Source of the DNA: Desulfovibrio aminophilus
GTDB taxonomy: Bacteria > Desulfobacterota > Desulfovibrionia > Desulfovibrionales > Desulfovibrionaceae
DNA: 64,000 bases
Assembly (NCBI RefSeq): GCF_023660105.1
Contig: NZ_JAMHGA010000031.1
Location: 22,137-86,136, forward strand
Direction of reading: 5' to 3'
Both the position numbers and the translations under genes were made by a program. The notes under the pieces were generated by a model, which saw only the letters and a program-made list of their open reading frames with translations, was not told the origin of the DNA and did not search any database. The first letter of the stretch is position 1. Every line of letters begins with the position of its first letter. This document shows, piece after piece, positions 1 through 11,688 of the stretch.

Positions 1-110
1 GTCATGATGTTGCGCATGACGATGTTGCCCGGATTCTGGGGCTCGTTGGTGGCCCCGATGACGGCCACGGACTTGGGATTGAACATGTGTTCGAGGTTGC
101 TGATGCCCAT
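1..110 (-). CDS. Pat-like acyl-CoA synthetase/protein acetyltransferase, N-terminus (partial)
   Basis: Only the first 36 or so codons are inside the window; the gene runs off the left edge. The complement of 110 to 1 reads MGISNLEHMFNPKSVAVIGA and continues through NEPQNPGN and VMRNIM. This is the start of the CoA-binding Rossmann domain of NDP-forming acyl-CoA synthetases. The pattern L-x3-x-PKS-x-AVIGA, then P and N, then MRN, is very like the N-terminus of the bifunctional Pat/YfiQ protein that acetylates and inactivates acetyl-CoA synthetase. GAGGGG just before the ATG can serve as ribosome binding site. An ADP-forming acetyl-CoA synthetase is the alternative, because the GNAT domain would lie outside the window. 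The gene is divergent from the FlxA-like gene and acs. Confidence 0.7.
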   Translation of the reverse strand, partial: MGISNLEHMFNPKSVAVIGATNEPQNPGNIVMRNIM

Positions 111-192
111 GCGCCCCTCGCGGTCGGCGGTTTGCTCCGGGATGTCCGGGGCAGGATAGCCCGAAGGCGGCGGCCGAGGCAACCGAAGAACC

Positions 193-220
193 TAAAGATA
201 TCTTAACGGCCGGTCGATAA
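193..220 (+). promoter_or_regulatory. candidate FliA (sigma-28) promoter
   Basis: TAAA at 193-196 and GTCGATAA at 213-220 resemble the flagellar sigma-28 elements (TAAA, about 15 bp, GCCGATAA). The -10 matches 7 of 8 and the spacer is one base longer than ideal. The site ends 24 bp before the ATG of the FlxA-like gene, just ahead of its AAGGAG. FlxA is a classical FliA-dependent gene in E. coli, which supports the assignment. Confidence 0.45.
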
Positions 221-244
221 AAGGGGAAAGCAAGGAGCGAGAGC

Positions 245-667
245 ATGGCCATCAACGCGATCGGCGCCGGGTTGGTGCAGGGAACCAGCGTGTTCCAGCT
301 GGCCGGTTCCGGGGACGCCTCGGACGATACGACCAAGACCACGGCCTCCGGCGATACGGTGAGCATCTCCGAGCAGGGCAAGTCCCTGGCCCTGGCCGCC
401 CAGACGGGCTCGGCCGACAAGACGGAGGACTCCAAGTCCGCCGACGAGCAGGCCAAGGACAACATCCAGAAGCGGATCAAGGAGGTCCAGAAGGAGATAC
501 AGGAACTCCAGGGCCGCACCGACCTGTCCGAGGAGCAGAAGGAGAGCCGCCTGCAGGCCCTGCAGACCGAACTCATGAGCCTGTTGAGCGAGCTGCAGAA
601 GTACTCCGGCGGCAACCGCAACCCCGGCGGCACCCGGGCCGAGGGCTTCGCCAACAGCCTGACCTAG
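245..667 (+). CDS. FlxA-like coiled-coil small protein
   Basis: 140 aa, with AAGGAG at 232-237 before the ATG. The first 60 residues are low-complexity, rich in Ser, Thr, Asp and Gly, and include DTVSISEQGKSLA. Residues about 65-120 form a charged amphipathic coiled coil (KRIKEVQKEIQELQ, then a second helix LQALQTELMSLLSELQ). The tail is Gly/Asn-rich. There is no signal peptide or membrane segment. This layout fits FlxA-like proteins, a poorly understood family often found among flagellar and cell-surface genes. It is monocistronic: a FliA-like promoter lies upstream and two terminators follow. No biochemical role can be given. Confidence 0.6.
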   Translation: MAINAIGAGLVQGTSVFQLAGSGDASDDTTKTTASGDTVSISEQGKSLALAAQTGSADKTEDSKSADEQAKDNIQKRIKEVQKEIQELQGRTDLSEEQKESRLQALQTELMSLLSELQKYSGGNRNPGGTRAEGFANSLT

Positions 668-693
668 GGCGCTCCGCCAACGAAAAGCAATGT

Positions 694-726
694 GGAAGGA
701 CGGCGCGGCCGTCCTTCCGCTTTTTT
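694..726 (+). terminator. intrinsic terminator of FlxA-like gene
   Basis: The inverted repeat GGAAGGACGGC / GCCGTCCTTCC with a 3-nt loop is followed by GCTTTTTT. It starts 27 bp after the stop codon, a textbook Rho-independent terminator. Confidence 0.85.
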
Positions 727-729
727 GGG

Positions 730-757
730 GACCGCCCTTTCGGGCGGTCTCTTTTTC
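730..757 (+). terminator. second tandem terminator
   Basis: GACCGCCC-TTTC-GGGCGGTC is followed by TCTTTTTC, directly after the first terminator. The tandem pair insulates acs from upstream transcription. Confidence 0.8.
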
Positions 758-908
758 GCCGTCCGCCGTTCACCCCCGCATTTCGCCGTTCACCGGAAAA
801 TATCTGGACCGGAAATGAAAATGGGGTAGAGCGGGTCCGTGGCCGCGCGGTTCCCCGGGCGACCCCTGGAGGCAGTCTTTCCTCGCAACACAGCAGGAGT
901 GTGTCCAC

Positions 909-2897
<1,989 letters not shown>

Positions 2898-2919
2898 GCC
2901 GCGCCGCTTCCGAGGAAAG

Positions 2920-2961
2920 ACGGCGGGCCTCCGCGCATCCGGCGCGGGGGCCCGCCTTTTC
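2920..2961 (+). terminator. intrinsic terminator of acs
   Basis: GGCGGGCCTCCGCGC pairs with GCGCGGGGGCCCGCC around a short loop, then CTTTTCG. It begins 23 bp after the acs stop. Confidence 0.8.
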
Positions 2962-3081
2962 GTGGCGCGGGCGAAGGCCGCCATGGTTGAAGTCTCGCTG
3001 TGGTGCTGGTAGTTTCCCCTCGGGGCGGCCGGATCGTCCGGCGGCTTCGAGCCCGGCGCGGCCGGGTGCGGGAATTCCTGA

Positions 3082-3654
3082 ATGGCGCATCCCCTGCGGG
3101 GTCTGGTCCGTTTCGCGGCCCTGGGCCTCGTCCTTCTCCTCTTCCTGGCTGGCCCGGCCCGGGCCCAGAGCCTGTCCCTGAACAACCTGGTGGTGGACAA
3201 CCAGGCGGGCAGCTTCATGGCCCGCTTCGGCGTGGTCGTGGAGGGCATCGAGGACGTGGCCCTGAACCTGGACAACGGCGTGGTCCTCGGGCTCACCTGC
3301 GACGCCAGGCTTTCGCGCAGGCGCAGCCTCTGGTCCAACAAGACCGTGAACGAGGTCCAGTGGGTGAGCCGGCTCCAGCAGGACGCGCTCACCGGCGAGT
3401 ACGTGCTCGTGCTGCCCGGCCGCGAAACCCCCTATCGCGAAAAAGACCTGCCCCGGCTCCTGACCCGGGCCTGGTCCACCATCGCCGTGGACCTGGGGCC
3501 CTGGAACAAGCTCGAACGCGGCGAGGACTACGTCCTCGACCTGTCCATCAAGCTGAACCAGGTGGACATCCCCGGTTGGTTCCGGCGCACGCTCTTCTTC
3601 TGGTCCTGGGACGTGGTCCCGGCCACCACCTACCAGCTGGAATTCCGGTACTGA
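3082..3654 (+). CDS. DUF4390 exported protein
   Basis: 190 aa. Residues 8-29 are a hydrophobic signal peptide ending ARA-QS. The rest is a mainly beta domain of the DUF4390 type, with DNGVVLGLTCDARLSRRR in the first half and a Trp/Phe-rich C-terminus (WFRRTLFFWSWDV). Function is unknown; members are exported and usually lie directly upstream of an NtrY-like kinase. Here the stop is one base before the kinase ATG, so translation is probably coupled. A periplasmic partner or ligand sensor for the kinase is an attractive inference, not shown. Confidence 0.85.
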   Translation: MAHPLRGLVRFAALGLVLLLFLAGPARAQSLSLNNLVVDNQAGSFMARFGVVVEGIEDVALNLDNGVVLGLTCDARLSRRRSLWSNKTVNEVQWVSRLQQDALTGEYVLVLPGRETPYREKDLPRLLTRAWSTIAVDLGPWNKLERGEDYVLDLSIKLNQVDIPGWFRRTLFFWSWDVVPATTYQLEFRY

Positions 3655-3655
3655 G

Positions 3656-5851
3656 ATGAGCCCGGACACCATCAACGTGAGCGCCACGGACCTGCGGGAG
3701 CGGAAGCGGCGGAGGCGGGAGCTGACCCTGGCCCTGGTCTGCTTCCTGGCCGTGATCGTGCTCACCTGGGTGGAGCTGCGCTTCCTGGGGGTCAACTCCT
3801 ACCTCTTCCTGGGCCTCTTCAACCTGAACTTCATCCTCCTGCTCCTGGTGCTCTTCATCGTCACCCGCAACGGCGTGAAGCTCCTCCTGGAGCGCCGCCG
3901 CAAGGTGCTCGGCTCCCGATTGCGCACCCGCCTGGTCCTGGCCTTCATCTCGCTCTCACTCATCCCCACGGTGCTCATGTTCCTGGTTTCGCTGAAGTTC
4001 GTGCAGACCTCGGTGGACTATTGGTTCAAGGGCCAGGTGGAGGACTCCATGCAGCAGGCCCTGGAGCTGGGCCGGTCCTTCTACGCCTCGGCCCAGGACC
4101 GCCTGGAGCGCCGGGGCCGGACCATGCTGCGCGAGATCAAGGCCCGGAACTACGCCTGGGGCGGGCGGGCCATGGACAAGTACCTGGACGAGAAGTTCGT
4201 GGACTTCGACCTGAGCCTGCTGGGCCTCATCGGGCCGGACGCCAAGGACCTCAACCGGCACCCGGACCCCGGCTGGGAGACGCTCTGGCCGGAGATCAAG
4301 GAGCGCGTGGACTGGGAGGGGCTGCGCTCCACCCCGCGCTACTGGTCCACGATCATGCCCACGGCCGGGCAGGACCTCATCGTGGGCCTGCTGCCCGTGG
4401 ACGAGGGCCGCGCGGGCTACCTCCTGGTGGGCGAGAACATCGGCCAGGGCCTGCTCTTCCGCCTGGACCAGGTGGTCCGGGGTCTGGACGAGTACAAGAA
4501 GCTGAAGACCCTCAAGTCGCCCTGGAAGATGACCCTCTACCTGACCCTCGGGGTCATGACCATGCTCATCCTCCTGGGGGCCATCTGGTTCGGCTTCCGG
4601 CTGGCCAAGGAGATTTCCGCGCCGGTGCAGGCCCTGGCCGCGGGCACCGAGCGCGTGGCCCGGGGCGACCTCTCCGTGCGCCTGGAGGATCCCTCGGACG
4701 ACGAACTGGGCTTCCTGGTCCAGTCCTTCAACCGCATGACCGAGGACCTCTCCGAGAGCCAGATGAGCCTGACCGAGGCCAACGAACGCCTGGCCCAGCA
4801 GAACAAGGAGCTGGAACGCCGGGGCCGCTACATCGAGGCCGTGCTGGACAACATCACCTCGGGGGTCATCTCCATGGACGTCCAGGGCTTCATCGGCACG
4901 GTGAACCAGGCCGCCCAGCACATCCTCGGGGTGGACGCGCGCTTCCTCATCGGACGCCGTCCCATGGACCTGCTCTACGGCGAGTTCGCGGAGCTCATGA
5001 ACGACGCCTTCCTGGCCGTGACCGGCAACCCGACGGTCTCCTGGCAGCGCGCCTTCGACCTGCCCCTGCCCAGCCGGCAGCTGAAGGTCCTGGCCAGCGT
5101 GGTGGCCCTGCGCGGCGGGGACGGCCGCGCGACGGGCCTGGTGGCCGTGTTCGAGGACATCACCGAGCTGGAGAAGATCCAGCGCCTGGCGGCCTGGCGC
5201 GAGGTGGCCCGGCGCATCGCCCACGAGATCAAGAACCCGCTCACGCCCATCAAGCTCTCGGCCCAGCGCCTGCAGCGCCGCTTCGGCCAGTTCGCGGACG
5301 ACACGGTCTTCGAGGAGTGCACCGGGATCATCATCAAGCAGGTGGAGCGCATGCAGCAGATGGTCACGGAGTTCTCCTCCTACGCCAAGCTGCCCGAGGT
5401 CACGCCCCGGCCCGGCTCCCCGGCCCCGCTCCTGGAGGAGGCCGTGGGCATGTTCTCCGTGACCCACCGCGAGATCGACTGGAGCCTGGACATCCAGGGA
5501 GCCATCCCGGAAATTCCCCTGGACCACGAGGCCATGCGCCGGGTGCTCATCAACCTCCTGACCAACGCGGCCGAGGCCCTGGAGGGCCAGGAGGGCGGCG
5601 CGGTGGCGGTCACGGCCCGCCACGACCCCGCGCGCGGGGTCGTGGATCTGCGCGTCCGGGACAACGGGCCGGGATTCTCCGCCGAGGAGCGCTCGCGCAT
5701 GTTCGAGCCCTACTTCTCGCGCAAGAAGACCGGCACGGGCCTGGGCCTGACCATCGTGCGCTCGATCATCACCGACCACCACGGCCAGGTGCGGGTGGAG
5801 CCCAACTCCCCCCAGGGCTCCGTGTTCATCGTCGAGCTGCCGGACCGCTGA
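3656..5851 (+). CDS. NtrY-like membrane sensor histidine kinase
   Basis: 731 aa. Membrane helices lie at about 20-40, 45-70, 85-115 and 290-315; the long segment between helices 3 and 4 is the external sensor. Then come HAMP (KEISAPVQALAAG), a PAS domain (about 390-500), the HisKA box AHEIKNPLTPIKLSAQ with the phospho-accepting His, and the ATPase domain with N-box NLLTNAAEAL, DNGPGF and GTGLGLTI. This order is that of NtrY. It is likely paired with the sigma-54 activator at 8281, although an epimerase and an HD-GYP gene lie between them. Confidence 0.92.
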   Translation: MSPDTINVSATDLRERKRRRRELTLALVCFLAVIVLTWVELRFLGVNSYLFLGLFNLNFILLLLVLFIVTRNGVKLLLERRRKVLGSRLRTRLVLAFISLSLIPTVLMFLVSLKFVQTSVDYWFKGQVEDSMQQALELGRSFYASAQDRLERRGRTMLREIKARNYAWGGRAMDKYLDEKFVDFDLSLLGLIGPDAKDLNRHPDPGWETLWPEIKERVDWEGLRSTPRYWSTIMPTAGQDLIVGLLPVDEGRAGYLLVGENIGQGLLFRLDQVVRGLDEYKKLKTLKSPWKMTLYLTLGVMTMLILLGAIWFGFRLAKEISAPVQALAAGTERVARGDLSVRLEDPSDDELGFLVQSFNRMTEDLSESQMSLTEANERLAQQNKELERRGRYIEAVLDNITSGVISMDVQGFIGTVNQAAQHILGVDARFLIGRRPMDLLYGEFAELMNDAFLAVTGNPTVSWQRAFDLPLPSRQLKVLASVVALRGGDGRATGLVAVFEDITELEKIQRLAAWREVARRIAHEIKNPLTPIKLSAQRLQRRFGQFADDTVFEECTGIIIKQVERMQQMVTEFSSYAKLPEVTPRPGSPAPLLEEAVGMFSVTHREIDWSLDIQGAIPEIPLDHEAMRRVLINLLTNAAEALEGQEGGAVAVTARHDPARGVVDLRVRDNGPGFSAEERSRMFEPYFSRKKTGTGLGLTIVRSIITDHHGQVRVEPNSPQGSVFIVELPDR

Positions 5852-5916
5852 ACCGTCCTGTTAGAATCTGCCCCGCCGTTCTTGAGTTTCCCGGCGAGAG
5901 CCCGTATCAGAACTCT

Positions 5917-6837
5917 ATGCGGGTCTTCATCGCCGGAGGCAGCGGGTTCATCGGAACCGCGCTCTGCCGGGCCCTGGTCCGGGCCGGGCACGCGCCCGTG
6001 GTGCTCACACGGGGGACGCCCCGCGCCCTGCCGCCGGGAGTCTCGGCCGTGGGCTGGAACGGCCGCGACGGCGAGGGCTGGGCCCATCTCCTGGAGCGCG
6101 ATTCGGCCGTGGTGAACCTGGCCGGGGAGAACATCGCCGCCGGACGCTGGACGCCCGAGCGCAAGGAACGCATTCTCCAAAGCCGTCTGGACGCCGGACG
6201 GGCCGTGGCCGACGCCGTGTCCCGGGCCCCGGAGGCCCCGCGCGTGCTCGTGCAGGCCTCGGCCGTGGGCTGGTACGGCCCGCGCGGGCCCGAACTGCTG
6301 GACGAAAGCGCGGCTCCGGGACAGGGCTTCCTGGCCGAGGTCTGCCGCCGCTGGGAAGAGTCCTCGGCCGCCGTGGAGGCCCTGGGCACGCGGCGCTGCG
6401 TCATCCGCACCGGCCTCGTGCTCGGCCCCGGCGGGGCGCTCGCGCGCATGCTCCCGGCCTTCCGTTTCTTCCTCGGCGGCCCCCTCGGCGACGGCCGCCA
6501 GGGCGTGTCCTGGATTCACCTGGACGACGAGGCCCAGGCCATCCGCTTCCTCATCGAGACCGAGGACTGCTCCGGCCCCTACAACCTCACCGCCCCGGAC
6601 CCCGTGGACTCGCGGGCCTTCGCCAAGGCCCTGGGCCGGGCCCTGGGGCGTCCCTCTCGGCTGCCCGCCCCGGCGTTCGCCCTGCGCCTTCTGCTGGGGG
6701 AGATGGCCTCCGAGGTCCTGCTTTCCGGCCAGTTCGTGCGGCCCACGCGGCTCCTGTCGGCGGGCTACCGCTTCCAGCGCCCCGACATCGACGGGGCCCT
6801 GCGCGCGTCCCTGCATCCGGTCCGGGAGGCCGCGTGA
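5917..6837 (+). CDS. TIGR01777-type NAD-dependent epimerase
   Basis: 306 aa. The frame is open far upstream, but the ATG at 5917 gives the family's true N-terminus, MRVFIAGGSGFIGTALCRAL, with the dinucleotide-binding GGSGFIG. Further family signatures are NLAGENIAAGRW, ASAVGWYG (the SDR Tyr), RTGLVLGPGGALARM and VSWIHLDDE, with the DUF1731 C-terminal region (ASEVLLSGQ). The substrate is not known for this YfcH-like family. It lies 65 bp after the NtrY-like kinase and overlaps the next gene by 4 bp, so it is probably in the same transcript. The ribosome binding site is weak. Confidence 0.9.
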   Translation: MRVFIAGGSGFIGTALCRALVRAGHAPVVLTRGTPRALPPGVSAVGWNGRDGEGWAHLLERDSAVVNLAGENIAAGRWTPERKERILQSRLDAGRAVADAVSRAPEAPRVLVQASAVGWYGPRGPELLDESAAPGQGFLAEVCRRWEESSAAVEALGTRRCVIRTGLVLGPGGALARMLPAFRFFLGGPLGDGRQGVSWIHLDDEAQAIRFLIETEDCSGPYNLTAPDPVDSRAFAKALGRALGRPSRLPAPAFALRLLLGEMASEVLLSGQFVRPTRLLSAGYRFQRPDIDGALRASLHPVREAA

Positions 6838-8246
6838 TCTGTCCCAAGGACCTTCTGCCCGGCTCCGGGGCGCGTCGGGAGCGAATCCTCGTGGTCGAGG
6901 ACGAGCGCATGGTGGCCCTGGACATCGAGCGGCTCGTGCGCAGCATGGGCTACGACGTGGCCGGGATCAGCGACTCGGGCGAGGAGGCCGTGGAGATGGC
7001 CCGCGCCCTGCGGCCGGGACTGGTGCTCATGGACATCCGGCTCAAGGGGCCCATGGACGGCATCGAGGCCGCCGCGCGCATCCAGGAGATCCGCGACACC
7101 CCGGTGATCTATCTCACGGCCTACGCCGACGACGCCACCCTGGAGCGGGCCCGGCTCACCGGCCCCTTCGGCTACCTCATCAAGCCCTTCGAGGACCGCG
7201 AGCTGCGCCTGACCATCGAAATGGCGCTCTACAAGCACCGGCTGGACGCCAAGCTCCTGGACAACCGCATCTGGCTGGCCACCACCCTGAAGAGCATCGG
7301 CGACGCCGTGCTGACCACGGACCCCGACGGCATGGTGCGCTTCCTGAACCCGGCGGCCGAGGTCCTGCTGGAGCGCTCCGAGGACCAGGCGCGGGGCATG
7401 CCCGTGTCCGCGGTCTTCCAGGTCCTGGACGAGGAGAGCCTGGCCCCGCTGGCCCTGCCGCTGCCGGACCCCGCCTCGGCCGCGGCGAGCCGGGACATGC
7501 TCCTGGTCACCTCCTCGGGCGAGAAGCTGCCCATCGCCAGCAGCGTGGCGCCCATCGCCAACGACCAGGGCGAACTCCTGGGCGGGGTCTTCGTCTTCCG
7601 CGACATCGCGGAGAAGAAGAAGGCCGAGGAGTCGCTGCGCCGGAGCGTGGCCCAGTTGCGCCAGACCCTGGAGGAGACGGTCAGCGCCCTGGCGGCCATG
7701 TCCGAGAAGCGCGACCTCTACACCGCCGGGCACCAGCAGCGCGTGGCCCAGCTGGCCTGCGCCATGGCCGAGGAGATGGGGCTCGGGGGCGACCGGCTGG
7801 ACGGCCTGCGCGTGGCCGGGAAGCTCCACGACATCGGCAAGATTTCCGTGCCCGCCGAAATCCTGGCCAAACCCTCGCGGCTCACGCCCATCGAGATGGG
7901 CATCATGAAGACCCACAGCGAGTCGGGCTTCGAAATCCTGAAGCGGGTCTCCTTCCCCTGGCCCGTGGCGCGCATGGTCCTCCAGCACCACGAGCGGCTG
8001 GACGGCTCGGGCTACCCCAACGGCCTGCGCGGGGACGAGATCATGCTCGAGGCCCGCATCCTGGCCGTGGCCGACGTGGTGGAGGCCATGAGCTCCCACC
8101 GCCCCTACCGGGCCACCCTGGGCCTGGAGCGGGCCCTGGACGAGATCGCCGTGCACAAGGGCGGCCTCTACGACCCCGAGGCCGTGGCCGCCTGCCTGCG
8201 CCTGTTCCAGCACAAGAACTTTACATTCGACGTCGAGAACCCGTAG
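6834..8246 (+). CDS. response regulator with PAS and HD-GYP domains
   Basis: 470 aa. The start is a GTG inside the preceding stop (GTGA overlap). Residues 18-135 are a receiver with the acidic pair near 25, phospho-Asp in LVLMDIRLKG and Lys in LIKPFED. A PAS domain spans about 140-265. The C-terminus is a complete HD-GYP c-di-GMP phosphodiesterase domain: HDIGK, HSESG, HHERLDGSGYP and LAVADVVEAM. It probably degrades c-di-GMP in response to phosphorylation. A candidate donor is the NtrY-like kinase upstream. The receiver has the DIRLKG signature common in PAS-linked regulators. Confidence 0.93.
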   Translation: MICPKDLLPGSGARRERILVVEDERMVALDIERLVRSMGYDVAGISDSGEEAVEMARALRPGLVLMDIRLKGPMDGIEAAARIQEIRDTPVIYLTAYADDATLERARLTGPFGYLIKPFEDRELRLTIEMALYKHRLDAKLLDNRIWLATTLKSIGDAVLTTDPDGMVRFLNPAAEVLLERSEDQARGMPVSAVFQVLDEESLAPLALPLPDPASAAASRDMLLVTSSGEKLPIASSVAPIANDQGELLGGVFVFRDIAEKKKAEESLRRSVAQLRQTLEETVSALAAMSEKRDLYTAGHQQRVAQLACAMAEEMGLGGDRLDGLRVAGKLHDIGKISVPAEILAKPSRLTPIEMGIMKTHSESGFEILKRVSFPWPVARMVLQHHERLDGSGYPNGLRGDEIMLEARILAVADVVEAMSSHRPYRATLGLERALDEIAVHKGGLYDPEAVAACLRLFQHKNFTFDVENP

Positions 8247-8280
8247 ACTGCGCCCAGCGGACCACCGCCGGAGAACAGTC

Positions 8281-9705
<1,425 letters not shown>

Positions 9706-9798
9706 CCCGGGAGGCGGCCGGAGCTTCCGCCGGGTCTCTCCGGCGGCGGTTTCCGCGCGCCCCGGGTGCGCCGGAACGGGATTCGCCTGGAGCCGCGC

Positions 9799-10464
9799 AT
9801 GACGATGCACGCGATCGACATGGACCGCTGGGAGCGGAGGGAGCACTTCCACTTCTTCCAGTCCGTGGCCCGTCCGCAGGTGGAGGTGACCGCGCCCCTG
9901 GACGTGACCGGCCTGCTGGCCTACCGGAGCGCCCTGGACCCCGCGAACAGGCCGCGCCTGTCGGACATGCTCTACTTCCTGGCCGCCCGCGCGGCCAACG
10001 GCATCGAGGAGTTCCGCCAGCGCCTCGTGGAGCGGACGCCGGTGGCCTTCGACAGGGTGGACATCGCCTTCACCTATGTGCCCAAGGGGCGGCTGCTGCA
10101 CGCCAACTGCCTGGCCGCGTACTCCGAACGCTTCGGCGAGGCCGCGGCGGCCATCGACGCCGCGCGGGCCGGGGCCGACGCGAACCCGACCCTGACCCCT
10201 GCGGGCGCGGAGGGGCAGGGCATGCTCTACTTCAGCATCGTGCGCGGGCTGCGCTTCACGTCCATGAACAATCCCTGGGGCGATCCCTGGCTGGACAGCG
10301 TGCCGCGCGTCATCTTCGGCGCGGTCCACGAGACCCCGGGCGGCGGCTGGGCGGCGCCGGTGTCCGTGGAGGCCCTGCACAGCTTCATCGACGGACGGCA
10401 CATCGAGGCGTTCTTCGAGTCCATGCGGGCGGCCTCGGACGACGCCGAACGGACCTTCGCCTGA
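9799..10464 (+). CDS. chloramphenicol acetyltransferase-fold acyltransferase
   Basis: 221 aa from the ATG at 9799, which has GGAG six bases upstream; an in-frame start at 9766 has no ribosome binding site. The CAT motif HxxxDG is kept (LHSFIDGRHI near the C-terminus), with the catalytic His and structural Asp. Other CAT features are the N-terminal FHFF and the central SMNNPWGDPW. The first His of the usual HHxxxDG is Leu. CAT enzymes move an acetyl group from acetyl-CoA to a hydroxyl, but many homologues in genomes like this do not give chloramphenicol resistance, so the substrate is open. It follows the NtrX-like gene by 93 bp. Confidence 0.85.
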   Translation: MTMHAIDMDRWERREHFHFFQSVARPQVEVTAPLDVTGLLAYRSALDPANRPRLSDMLYFLAARAANGIEEFRQRLVERTPVAFDRVDIAFTYVPKGRLLHANCLAAYSERFGEAAAAIDAARAGADANPTLTPAGAEGQGMLYFSIVRGLRFTSMNNPWGDPWLDSVPRVIFGAVHETPGGGWAAPVSVEALHSFIDGRHIEAFFESMRAASDDAERTFA

Positions 10465-10484
10465 TCGTTCCGGCGGGTTGAGCC

Positions 10485-11264
10485 TCAGAAGGGGGCCTTG
10501 GCCCACTCCCAGCCCGCCACCTCGGCGCGCAGCCGGTCCGGGCTCATGGCCTCGATGCGCCGCAGCTCGGCCAGATTGGCTTGGTGGCGGGGGCTCTCCG
10601 GGCCGATGAGCCCGACGGGCCGGGGGTGGGCCAGATGGAAGATGGGCCCCGGGATGCGCGCGATCCGGCAGCCCAGGATGGACAGCCGCCGCACCCGCTC
10701 GTCGTCCTCGCAACCCCAGCCGTACATCCGCTCGTTCTCCAGCCCGGCCTCGAAGTAGGCCTCGCGGCGCAGGAAGGCCGCCCCGCCGTAGACGTCCGGG
10801 TGGCGCAGGGGGCAGTTCTCCTCCGAGAGCCCGTCCAGGGAGAGCGTGGCGTGGATGCGTCCGATCTCCGGCTCCTCCACGTTCAGGCAGCGGCCGTCGA
10901 AGGGCAGGACCATGTGGCAGCCCCGGGCGGCCAGGTCGCGGGCGGCAAGATACTTGAGCGGAGGCAGGAGCACGTCCGTGTCGTGGGCCAGGACCAGCTC
11001 GGTGCGGGCCTCGCGGGCCAGGACGTTCAGGCAGCGGGTCTTGTGGAAGTGCTCGGAGCGGGCCTGGAGGAAGACGTGGTCCACCAGTCCCTTGAACTCG
11101 GGCAGGAAGTCCTTGGCCAGGGGCCGCTCGCCTTCCTCGCCGAGGAGCACGCGCACGCGGAAATGGTGCAGCAGATAGTGCAGCACCACCTTGAGGTTGC
11201 GGACCCGGCCCGTGGAGTCGAAGCGGGCCGGGATGAGCACGGTGACGTCCGGCAGGACGGTCAT
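10485..11264 (-). CDS. family 2-type glycosyltransferase
   Basis: 259 aa. The N-terminus VTVLIPARFDSTGRVRNL is a GT-A fold nucleotide-sugar region. HDTDV near residue 95 is the metal-binding DxD, and YGGAAFLRREAYFEAGL with MYGWGCEDDE is the acceptor/catalytic block of galactosyltransferase-like GT2 enzymes (ED/EDD base). It has no membrane helices and is probably cytoplasmic, adding a sugar to a surface polysaccharide or protein. It starts 8 bp after the receiver gene at 11273, so it is the last gene of a five-gene two-component operon; this link between signalling and glycosylation is unusual. Confidence 0.82.
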   Translation of the reverse strand: MTVLPDVTVLIPARFDSTGRVRNLKVVLHYLLHHFRVRVLLGEEGERPLAKDFLPEFKGLVDHVFLQARSEHFHKTRCLNVLAREARTELVLAHDTDVLLPPLKYLAARDLAARGCHMVLPFDGRCLNVEEPEIGRIHATLSLDGLSEENCPLRHPDVYGGAAFLRREAYFEAGLENERMYGWGCEDDERVRRLSILGCRIARIPGPIFHLAHPRPVGLIGPESPRHQANLAELRRIEAMSPDRLRAEVAGWEWAKAPF

Positions 11265-11272
11265 GGGGCGGG

Positions 11273-11671
11273 TCAGCCCAGGTCGCGCTGCTCCACCTGG
11301 CGCAGTTCGAAGGCCAGGCTGATCATGCGCAGCAGCTCGTCGGTCTTGCAGGGCTTGAGCAGATAGTCGTAGGCGCCCATGTTGATGAGCTCCACGGCGT
11401 CGTCCACCGAGGCGTGGCCGGTGAGGACCACGACCTTGGCCGGGTTCTTGGCCTCGCGCAGCCGCCGCAGCACCTCCTTGCCCGAGATCCCGGCCATCTT
11501 CATGTCCAGGAGAACCACGTCATAGGGCTTGCGGCCGGCCTCGGCCAGGGCCTCCTCGCCGCTCATGGCGTGGCGGGCCTTGAGGCCGTTGGCCTCCAAA
11601 ATCTTGACCATGTTCTGGCCGAAGCGCTCCTCGTCGTCCACCACGAGCACCTTGGCGCTGGTCGCGGTCAT
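11273..11671 (-). CDS. single-domain response regulator
   Basis: 132 aa from the ATG at 11671, which has AAGGAGG upstream; longer in-frame starts have none. It is a lone receiver: DDEE near 11-14, phospho-Asp in VVLLDMKMAG, Thr in VVLTGHA and Lys in YLLKPCK. It has no output domain, so it passes phosphate on or acts by protein contact. It follows the kinase at 11689 by 17 bp, and that kinase is the likely donor. Confidence 0.93.
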   Translation of the reverse strand: MTATSAKVLVVDDEERFGQNMVKILEANGLKARHAMSGEEALAEAGRKPYDVVLLDMKMAGISGKEVLRRLREAKNPAKVVVLTGHASVDDAVELINMGAYDYLLKPCKTDELLRMISLAFELRQVEQRDLG

Positions 11672-11688
11672 GGGTTCCTCCTTTTCGT

